From NCBI RefSeq assembly GCF_900156095.1, contig NZ_FTMJ01000015.1, forward strand, positions 51,824 through 115,823: a stretch of DNA of 64,000 nucleotides, read 5' to 3'. Position 1 is the stretch's first letter. Each line of letters starts with the position of its first letter. The position numbers and the translations under genes were made by a program. This DNA comes from Aeromonas sp. RU39B (lineage in GTDB: Bacteria; Pseudomonadota; Gammaproteobacteria; Enterobacterales; Aeromonadaceae). Below, one piece after another: positions 58,279-64,000 of this stretch. The notes below the pieces were generated by a model that saw only the letters and a program-made list of their open reading frames with translations, did not search any database and was not told the origin of the DNA.

Positions 58279-59265
58279 ATGACCAAATCTGTTCTGGCCG
58301 CTCTGGCCCTGATCTCTACCGTCGCGACACCCGCGCTGGCCGAAACGCTCACCGTTTATACCTATGATTCGTTCACGGCTGACTGGGGCCCTGGCCCCAA
58401 AATCAAACAGGCATTCGAGAAAGAGTGTAGCTGCACCCTGAACTTTGTTGGGCTGGAAGATGGCGTTGCCATCCTCAATCGTCTGAAACTGGAAGGAAAA
58501 CACGGCAAAGCAGACCTGGTTCTGGGGCTGGACGACGGTTTGATTGGCGAGGCTGGCAAGAGTGGGCTGTTTGCTCTGCATAACGTCAACCTCTCAGCCC
58601 TCACCCTACCCGGCGGCTGGACCAACAATACCTTCCTGCCCTACGACTACGGCTGGTTCGCCTTTGTCTATGACGACACCAAGTTGAAAAACCCGCCGCA
58701 GAGCATGCAGCAACTGCTGGAGCGAAGCGATCTCAAGATCATCTATCAGGATCCGCGCACCTCGACCCCGGGGCAGGGGCTGATGCTGTGGATGAAGTCG
58801 CTCTATGGTGACAAGGCGCCCGAGCAGTGGGCAAAACTCGCCAGCAAAACCGTCACCGTCACCAAGGGGTGGTCGGAAGCCTATGGCATGTTCCTCAAGG
58901 GTGAGGCTGACATGGTGCTCTCTTACACCAGCTCACCGGCCTATCACCGCATTGCCGAAAACAAGCAGCAGTATCATGCCGCCATGTTCAGCGAAGGGCA
59001 CTATCGTCAGGTGGAAGTGGTCGCCAAACTGGCAGCCAGTCAGCATCAAGCACTGGCTCAGCGTTTTCTTGATTTCGTGCTGACGCCGGTGTTTCAGGAT
59101 GCGGTGGCTACCGGTAACTGGATGTACCCGGTGACCCATGTCTCCCTGCCAGCCCAGTTTGCCGATCTGCCGGTGCCGGGGACGACGCTCTCCTTCACTC
59201 CGCAGCAAGTAGCGGCGTCACGCAAGAGCTGGATCAGCGAGTGGCGTCAGGCGGTTACTCGTTGA
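58279..59265 (+). CDS. thiB: Thiamine/TPP ABC transporter, substrate-binding protein
   Basis: Periplasmic receptor of the ThiBPQ importer. The 328-residue protein has a signal peptide (residues 1-21, ending TPALA) and the ThiB pattern: LTVYTYDSFTADWGPG, VNLSALTLPGGW, PYDYGWFAFVYDDTK and WMKSLYGDKAPEQW, with VTKGWSEAYGMFLKGEAD forming the ligand cleft. The chosen ATG (58279) follows the riboswitch hairpin; an upstream frame to 58234 runs through the riboswitch and is rejected. Overlaps thiP. Confidence 0.95.
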   Translation: MTKSVLAALALISTVATPALAETLTVYTYDSFTADWGPGPKIKQAFEKECSCTLNFVGLEDGVAILNRLKLEGKHGKADLVLGLDDGLIGEAGKSGLFALHNVNLSALTLPGGWTNNTFLPYDYGWFAFVYDDTKLKNPPQSMQQLLERSDLKIIYQDPRTSTPGQGLMLWMKSLYGDKAPEQWAKLASKTVTVTKGWSEAYGMFLKGEADMVLSYTSSPAYHRIAENKQQYHAAMFSEGHYRQVEVVAKLAASQHQALAQRFLDFVLTPVFQDAVATGNWMYPVTHVSLPAQFADLPVPGTTLSFTPQQVAASRKSWISEWRQAVTR

Positions 59266-60869
59266 GATCGGGATCATCTCTGTGGTGGCTGCCGGGCTCA
59301 CTGTCCGGCAGTCTGATCCTGCTGCTGGGGCTGGGCCCGTTGGTTGCCCTGCTCTGGCAGGCCGGTGAGCTGGATCTCGCCGGTCTGCTACAAGACGCGT
59401 ATTTGCGTCACGTGCTCTGGTTTAGCATCATGCAGGCGAGCCTTTCGACCTTGCTCAGCCTGCTGCTGGCCATCCCGCTGGCTCGGGCGCTATCCCGGCG
59501 CCGCTTTCCCGGCCGCACTCTGTTATTGAAGCTATTTGGTTTATCACTGGTGCTGCCAGTCATCATTGCCGTGTTTGGTATCGTGGCTGTACACGGCCAG
59601 CAGGGCTGGCTGCCGAGCCTGCTGCACATGCTCGGGCTCAACCTGCCCCCTTACCTGTATGGGCTGCCGGGCATTTTGCTCGCCCACGTGTTTTTTAATA
59701 TGCCGTTGGCGGCTCGCCTGCTGCTGCAAGCGATTGACACCATTCCAGCGTCGAGCTGGCGCTTGGCCAGCCAGTTGGGTCTGCCCTCCCGCCATCTATT
59801 CCGGGTGCTGGAGTGGCCGGCGATGCGCGCCCAGCTGCCAGGGCTGGCCAGCCTTATTTTTATGCTCTGCTTTACCAGCTTTACCACCGTACTGGCACTC
59901 GGCGGTGGCCCCAAAGCAACCACGCTGGAAGTCGCCATCTATCAGGCACTGCGACTCGATTTCGATCTGGCGACCGCCGGTGGACTGGCACTGCTGCAAC
60001 TGCTGCTCACCCTGCTGATCCTGCTTGGCCAGCACTGGCTGCACACCCCATCACGTCATCGCTTCACACAAGGTTCTGAATGCGAGCGGCCGGATCGTCA
60101 CTGCCGATGGAACAAGCTGAGTGATCTGCTGGTGCTGACCATGGCACTGGCAATTTTCTTACCGCCACTGCTGGCAATAGGTACGGCAGGGGTGCGTCCC
60201 GAGTTACTGCAGGCACTGACCCTCCCCTTGCTATGGCGAGCGGCGGGCACTTCACTGTCTATCGCGACACTAGCCGGTTTGCTGGCTCTGCTACTGGGGA
60301 GTGGATTACTGCTGACCAGCCGGCATCTGCGTACCCGGCGCAACGCGCCGCGTCTTGCCACCCTGTGGGAGAGCTGCGGCTCGCTGATCCTGATGCTACC
60401 AGCCGTGGTGATGAGCACCGGGCTGTTTATCCTCTGCATGCCGTGGGTGGATGTCTTTTCTATTGCTCCTTGGCTGGTCGTATTGGTCAACGCCCTGATG
60501 GCGCTGCCGTACGTACTGCGTACCTTATCCGGACCGTTATTGCGTATCGCCAACCAATATGACCGGTTGGCCAGCAGCCTTGGGGTGGAAGGTTGGGCAA
60601 GATTGCGACTGCTCGAATGGCCGCTGCTACGCCGACCACTGGCGCTGGCGCTGGCACTCTCGATGATTTTGTCGTTGGGCGATTTGGGCGCGATAGCCCT
60701 GTTTGGCAGCGATGAGCTGGCCACCTTGCCCTGGCTGCTCTATCAACAACTGGGCAGCTATCAACTCGACAAAGCATCGGCTACTGCACTGCTGTTACTA
60801 GTGCTCTGCCTGATATTGTTTACCTTGGTAGAACGCGTGCTTGGAGGAAAACATGCTGATTCTCGATAA
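59241..60869 (+). CDS. thiP: Thiamine/TPP ABC transporter permease
   Basis: Fused permease with two binding-protein-dependent transport domains and about 12 membrane segments; 542 residues if the GTG at 59241 is used. The EAA-type coupling loops contain LASQLGLPSRHLFRVLEWPA in the first half and LASSLGVEGWARLRLLEWPL in the second. A TTG at 59262 would overlap the thiB stop by 4 bases and is an equally plausible start. It is followed directly by thiQ, whose ATG lies inside its last codons. Confidence 0.92.
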   Translation: MASGGYSLRSGSSLWWLPGSLSGSLILLLGLGPLVALLWQAGELDLAGLLQDAYLRHVLWFSIMQASLSTLLSLLLAIPLARALSRRRFPGRTLLLKLFGLSLVLPVIIAVFGIVAVHGQQGWLPSLLHMLGLNLPPYLYGLPGILLAHVFFNMPLAARLLLQAIDTIPASSWRLASQLGLPSRHLFRVLEWPAMRAQLPGLASLIFMLCFTSFTTVLALGGGPKATTLEVAIYQALRLDFDLATAGGLALLQLLLTLLILLGQHWLHTPSRHRFTQGSECERPDRHCRWNKLSDLLVLTMALAIFLPPLLAIGTAGVRPELLQALTLPLLWRAAGTSLSIATLAGLLALLLGSGLLLTSRHLRTRRNAPRLATLWESCGSLILMLPAVVMSTGLFILCMPWVDVFSIAPWLVVLVNALMALPYVLRTLSGPLLRIANQYDRLASSLGVEGWARLRLLEWPLLRRPLALALALSMILSLGDLGAIALFGSDELATLPWLLYQQLGSYQLDKASATALLLLVLCLILFTLVERVLGGKHADSR

Positions 60870-61551
60870 CCTCATGGCACGTTACCCCGATTGGCAGGTC
60901 TGCTTCTCTACCCGCATTCAACCCGGCGAGATCGTTGCTCTGATTGGCCGCAGTGGCGCCGGTAAATCCACCCTACTTGGCATGCTAGCCGGTTTTGTCC
61001 CCGTCACGAGTGGCGCCTTGTCGTTTGCCGGACACGATCTGCTACCCCTGCGTCCGGCCGAGCGTCCGGTTACGACGCTGTTTCAGGACCACAATCTGTT
61101 TTTGCATCTGTCGGTCTACGACAACATCGCCATTGGCCTGCACCCCGGACTGAAACTCTCCGCCGCGCAGCAAGAATCAGTGCATGACGCAGCCGACAGA
61201 GTGGGACTGACCGCGATGTTAAAACGGTTGCCAGAACAGCTCTCCGGCGGCCAACAGCAGCGGATAGCACTGGCGCGCGCCATGGTGCGGGATCGTCCTC
61301 TGCTATTGCTCGATGAGCCCTTCTCAGCTCTCGATCCGGCACTGCGCCGTGAGATGCTCGGTGAGGTAGTGCGCCTCGCTCGGCTACGTGGCACCACGGT
61401 GCTGATGGTCTCCCACAATCCCGATGATGCCGAACTGATTGCCGACCGGCTTTTGTTTGTTCATGAAGGGAAAATTGCACTCGATGGCTCGCCAGATGAG
61501 CTATCGAACCCCACCCTGCCGGCATTGGCGAGTTATCTCGGACGGGGCTAA
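60853..61551 (+). CDS. thiQ: Thiamine/TPP ABC transporter ATPase
   Basis: A 232-residue ABC ATPase. Walker A GRSGAGKSTLLGML, the signature LSGGQQQRIALARAM, Walker B LLLLDEPFSALDPAL, and switch His in VLMVSHNPDDAEL. The ATG at 60853 has GGAGG five bases upstream and overlaps the thiP end by 17 bases. Last gene of the riboswitch operon. Confidence 0.96.
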   Translation: MLILDNLMARYPDWQVCFSTRIQPGEIVALIGRSGAGKSTLLGMLAGFVPVTSGALSFAGHDLLPLRPAERPVTTLFQDHNLFLHLSVYDNIAIGLHPGLKLSAAQQESVHDAADRVGLTAMLKRLPEQLSGGQQQRIALARAMVRDRPLLLLDEPFSALDPALRREMLGEVVRLARLRGTTVLMVSHNPDDAELIADRLLFVHEGKIALDGSPDELSNPTLPALASYLGRG

Positions 61552-61560
61552 ATAACAAAA

Positions 61561-61578
61561 GGGGAGCCAACGCTCCCC
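61561..61578. terminator. Terminator between thiQ and the PhoH gene
   Basis: GGGGAGC, CAAC, GCTCCCC; flanked by AAAA on the left (U tract for the minus strand) and weaker T content on plus. Confidence 0.75.
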
Positions 61579-61596
61579 CTGTCATATCGGCATCGA

Positions 61597-62967
61597 TCAG
61601 AGATTTTCTTCAGCAAACGAAGCCAGTTTGCTGCGCACTACGCCATTGAGGAAGATGTTGGCACTGCCATCGAAGTCTTTAAATCGTTCGACAATATAGG
61701 TCAAACCCGAGGTGACTGGACTGAGATAGGTCGAGTCTATCTGGGCTAGGTTACCCGAGCAGACGATCTTGGTGCCCTCACCACAGCGAGTGATAATGGT
61801 CTTGATCTGGGAGGCCGTCAGGTTCTGGCACTCATCGAGCAACACAAAGGTGTTCTGGATGCTGCGACCGCGCATGAAGTTGACCGATTTAAACTGGATA
61901 TTGGCCTTCTCCATGATGTAACTGAGCGAACCGCTCATGTTCTCATCCTGCTTGTGCAGCACTTCCAACGTGTCGGTCACGGCCGCCAGCCAGGGCATCA
62001 TCTTCTCTTCTTCAGTCCCCGGCAGGAAACCGATGCTCTCGGCGATCTCCGGCGTATTACGGGTGACGATGACCTTCTCGTAGATACCCTTTTCAATCAC
62101 CTGCTCCAACGCGGCCGCCATCGCCAGCAGCGTCTTGCCGCAGCCAGCCGGTCCGGTCAGGATCACCAGATCGATATGCGGATCAAGCAATGCATCGAGC
62201 GCCATCGCCTGATAGATATTCTTCGGATGCACGCCCCAGGCTTTACGTGACATCAAGCGCTCACGGCCAAGATCTTTAAGCCGCACTTTGCCCGCATCAC
62301 GCCCCACCACTCTGGCAGCAAAAAACTGTTCCTCATCAACCAGATATTGATTGATATGCACTGGCTCAAGCAGCGCCTCATCAATCACATGCACCGTATC
62401 GCGGCCGAGAGTTTCACTCTCGCACTCGCCCACTTTTTCCCAGAAGCTACCAGGCACCACCTGAAAACCTTTGGCCAGCAGGCGGATATCTTCGATCAAC
62501 TGGTCACTGCGGTAGTCCTCGACATGCGACAGCCCGGCCCCTTTAGCCTTCAGCCGCATGTTGATGTCTTTGGTCACCAAGACGACCTGACGCTTCAGTT
62601 CGTGCTTCTGCAGATAAAGCGCGGCATTGATAATGCGGTTGTCCGCCTCTTTGTCGGTAAACAGCTCGGCATCTTGGGGCAGATGGTGGTCGCTGAAGAT
62701 CGAGATATGACCCGTAGCTTCACCCGCCAGCGGCACCCCTTGCGCGATTTGCTCTGGCGTTGCGCTACGAAAGACATCCTCAAGCGCACGAATCGCCACC
62801 CGCGCATCACGGCTGACATCCTTGTTGCGATCCTTAATATTGTCGAGCTCTTCGAGCACCGTCATGGGGATGAGCACATCGTGCTCTTTGAAGGAGTAAA
62901 TCGAGAGGGGGGCATGCAGAAGTACGTTGGTGTCGAGGATAAACAACTTCCGGTCGTGGTTATCCAT
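61597..62967 (-). CDS. PIN-PhoH fusion ATPase
   Basis: A 456-residue protein with an N-terminal PIN endoribonuclease domain (about 1-150: FILDTNVLLHAP, with the PIN acidic residues DTN, E of VLEELDNIKD and D of SDHHLPQD) and a C-terminal PhoH/ATPase domain (Walker A GPAGCGKTLLAMAAAL, Walker B LDECQNLTASQIKT). This is the YlaK-type PhoH2 family, proposed to be RNA helicase/nucleases. The start ATG at 62967 has a perfect AAGGAGG six bases upstream; an ATG at 62973 lies immediately beside that site. It stands alone between terminator and unrelated genes. Confidence 0.93.
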   Translation of the reverse strand: MDNHDRKLFILDTNVLLHAPLSIYSFKEHDVLIPMTVLEELDNIKDRNKDVSRDARVAIRALEDVFRSATPEQIAQGVPLAGEATGHISIFSDHHLPQDAELFTDKEADNRIINAALYLQKHELKRQVVLVTKDINMRLKAKGAGLSHVEDYRSDQLIEDIRLLAKGFQVVPGSFWEKVGECESETLGRDTVHVIDEALLEPVHINQYLVDEEQFFAARVVGRDAGKVRLKDLGRERLMSRKAWGVHPKNIYQAMALDALLDPHIDLVILTGPAGCGKTLLAMAAALEQVIEKGIYEKVIVTRNTPEIAESIGFLPGTEEEKMMPWLAAVTDTLEVLHKQDENMSGSLSYIMEKANIQFKSVNFMRGRSIQNTFVLLDECQNLTASQIKTIITRCGEGTKIVCSGNLAQIDSTYLSPVTSGLTYIVERFKDFDGSANIFLNGVVRSKLASFAEENL

Positions 62968-63133
62968 AAGCATCCTCCTTGGCGCCGAAGGGGCCGTGTG
63001 ATGAAGTCTTAGACATTCAAACCACACTGCCGTGACACTTCTATTACTGACCACGCTACGCCTGATTTAACTCCGCTGCAACAGAAGTCCGATTCTCTCG
63101 TTGCGAACTGGTTGTTTTATAAGCGCTTAGGAT

Positions 63134-63577
63134 TCAGTGTGGCTGAACAAAAACCTGAGGTGATGCGCCACGCAGGTCTAGATAGAAGTGATACACACCA
63201 TCGCTGCTTGGGGTAAATGCGAGCTCGCCATAGGTATTACAGGGGGTGACCGCTACCTTGTTGCCAGCTTGCAGCTGCGCATGACCGCCATCGGCGGCGC
63301 CGTAGTTATAGCCACATGTCCACTCTGCGTCGGCAAACTTGAACTTGTAGGTACCATACGTATGACGTAACCGACCCGCCACGCTATAAAGATGAGGAGA
63401 GACTCGCTGCAGGCGATATTCCCGTAGTGCCTGCCAACCGTTCATATCGCCACGCAGATAGATGGAAACATCATGAAAATCGGCTGCAGCATCAAGCGGC
63501 TCTGGTGCATGTGTTGAGCACCCAACTATGCCGAGAATGGTCAACAGAGGTATCGTTTTGTACGCGGTTCTGACCAT
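63134..63577 (-). CDS. Small lipoprotein with an early-set (CBM48-like) domain
   Basis: A 147-residue lipoprotein (signal MVRTAYKTIPLLTILGIVGC, Cys20 lipidated). The mature part is one domain with SIYLRGDMNGWQALREYRLQ, YKFKFADAEWTCGYNYG and PSSDGVYHFYLDLRG. This is the strand and loop pattern of the E-set/CBM48 domains that precede pullulanase-type glycosidases or regulate AMPK. Two Cys (WTCGYNYG and VTPCNTYG) may form a disulfide. The frame is open upstream to 63706 through the repeat region, but the GGGAG site before 63577 sets the start. Ligand unknown; glycan binding is inference. Confidence 0.75.
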   Translation of the reverse strand: MVRTAYKTIPLLTILGIVGCSTHAPEPLDAAADFHDVSIYLRGDMNGWQALREYRLQRVSPHLYSVAGRLRHTYGTYKFKFADAEWTCGYNYGAADGGHAQLQAGNKVAVTPCNTYGELAFTPSSDGVYHFYLDLRGASPQVFVQPH

Positions 63578-63597
63578 GTCCATCTCCCTGCCTGAAC

Positions 63598-63632
63598 ATT
63601 CCAATACAAAAAGGCCTTCTCTATTAAGTGGC
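63598..63632. repeat. Collapsed copy of the rrn terminator/tRNA-Asp 3' junction
   Basis: 63598-63632 is a near-copy of 63708-63762, lacking the 18-base terminator arm segment (CCGTTTGGGAAGGCCTTC). It looks like the product of recombination between the two AAGGCCTTC arms of the hairpin. It lies just upstream of the lipoprotein gene start. Confidence 0.55.
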
Positions 63633-63716
63633 ACAGTGGCAGCCGCGCCAGCGGCTGGAGGCGGAGGACGCCAGTCCGACTTCCTCACGCCGTCCAGCGA
63701 TGCCAATATTCCAAAT

Positions 63717-63747
63717 GCAAAAAGGCCTTCCCGTTTGGGAAGGCCTT
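63717..63747 (-). terminator. rRNA operon terminator
   Basis: AAGGCCTTCCC, GTTT, GGGAAGGCCTT (63722-63747), followed on the minus strand by TTTTTGC. It ends the 5S-tRNA-Asp end of the rRNA operon. Confidence 0.9.
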
Positions 63748-63757
63748 CTCTATTCAG

Positions 63758-63834
63758 TGGCGGAGCGGACGGGACTCGAACCCGCGACCCCCGGCGTGAC
63801 AGGCCGGTATTCTAACCGACTGAACTACCGCTCC
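63758..63834 (-). tRNA. tRNA-Asp (GTC)
   Basis: A 77-nt cloverleaf, acceptor GGAGCGG/CCGCTCC with encoded CCA, anticodon GTC in CTGTCAC, T-loop GTTCGAGTC. Located just distal to the 5S rRNA on the same strand, as in several gamma-proteobacterial rrn operons. Confidence 0.97.
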
Positions 63835-63911
63835 GCATTCGGTTAGCTTCTCGCTAATTTCTCTGTCCACTCGCGTAGACCAATTACGCTTGCGCGTAAT
63901 CGCTTATTAGG

Positions 63912-64000
63912 TGCCTGGCAGTGTCCTACTCTCACATGGCATCTGCCACACTACCATCGGCGCTACGGCGTTTCACTTCTGTGTTCGGCAAGGATACAGG
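63912..64000 (-). rRNA. rrf: 5S ribosomal RNA, 3' part (cut by window edge)
   Basis: Minus strand, 89 bases to the window edge. GTGAAACGCCGTAGCGCCGA followed by TGGTAGTGTGGCAGATG and the end CACTGCCAGGCA match the 3' two-thirds of gamma-proteobacterial 5S rRNA. The 5' end lies beyond the window. Confidence 0.93.

Noticed and set aside
63528..63846. Plus-strand frames over the tRNA-Asp region (SGGADGTRTRDPRR type)
   Set aside because: They read through the tRNA-Asp and rrn terminator on the wrong strand.

Overview
The window looks like the chromosome of a gamma-proteobacterium of the genus Aeromonas. The evidence is the gene content and order (lptD-surA-pdxA-rsmA-apaG-apaH; queG/nnr-tsaE-amiB-mutL-miaA-hfq-hflX-hflK-hflC; orn/rsgA-psd; leuABCD), the moderately high GC content, and an S33 prolyl aminopeptidase of the Aeromonas type. 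The genus call rests on recognised protein families and synteny, not on a database search. Nearly all of the window is core genome. I see no prophage, insertion sequence, CRISPR array or integrase. The only clearly accessory module is a hipBA toxin-antitoxin pair at 36134-37715.

Layout. 1-2225: djlA (cut by the window edge) and the murU-amgK pair for peptidoglycan-sugar recycling, all on the minus strand. 2398-9134: the lptD-surA-pdxA-rsmA-apaG-apaH envelope, vitamin B6, ribosome and Ap4A operon. 9179-13004, minus strand: folA, the yjjPB transporter pair, obgE and rplU-rpmA. 13249-14220: ispB. 14291-24773, minus strand: yjeT, then a long cluster of RNA modification, mismatch repair, cell-wall amidase and membrane protease regulator genes (hflC, hflK, hflX, hfq, miaA, mutL, amiB, tsaE, nnr). 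24772-27913: queG, a polyphosphate glucokinase and a threonine-aldolase-like enzyme. 28602-29176: six identical tRNA-Gly(GCC) genes in tandem, followed by orn, rsgA, psd and several small genes of unknown function.

33503-38440: a PAS-GGDEF-EAL protein, rraB, the hipBA module with three regularly spaced operators, a palindromic structured element, and tRNA-Phe/tRNA-Asn. 38495-46520: a periplasmic protein, prolyl aminopeptidase, a secreted triple-rhodanese protein, glutaminase, yggL-trmB, an M28 peptidase lipoprotein and an aminotransferase. 46586-56817: branched-chain amino acid synthesis, with ilvIH and the attenuated leuLABCD operon; a glycosyltransferase/PAP2 pair and a TetR regulator lie between them. 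56881-61551: a transglutaminase-like protein overlapping a PilZ gene tail to tail, then the TPP-riboswitch-controlled thiBPQ thiamine transporter. 61597-64000: a PIN-PhoH ATPase, a small lipoprotein, and the distal end of an rRNA operon (5S rRNA, then tRNA-Asp, then terminator, on the minus strand).

The most interesting signals are regulatory and structural. They are the three 8-6-8 operators exactly 50 bp apart upstream of hipBA, the 75-nt nested-hairpin element next to them, the tRNA-Gly array, a strong unassigned hairpin at 45202-45241, a collapsed copy of the rrn terminator region at 63598-63632, and overlapping gene pairs (nnr/queG starts, transglutaminase/PilZ ends). No obviously new multi-gene system is present.
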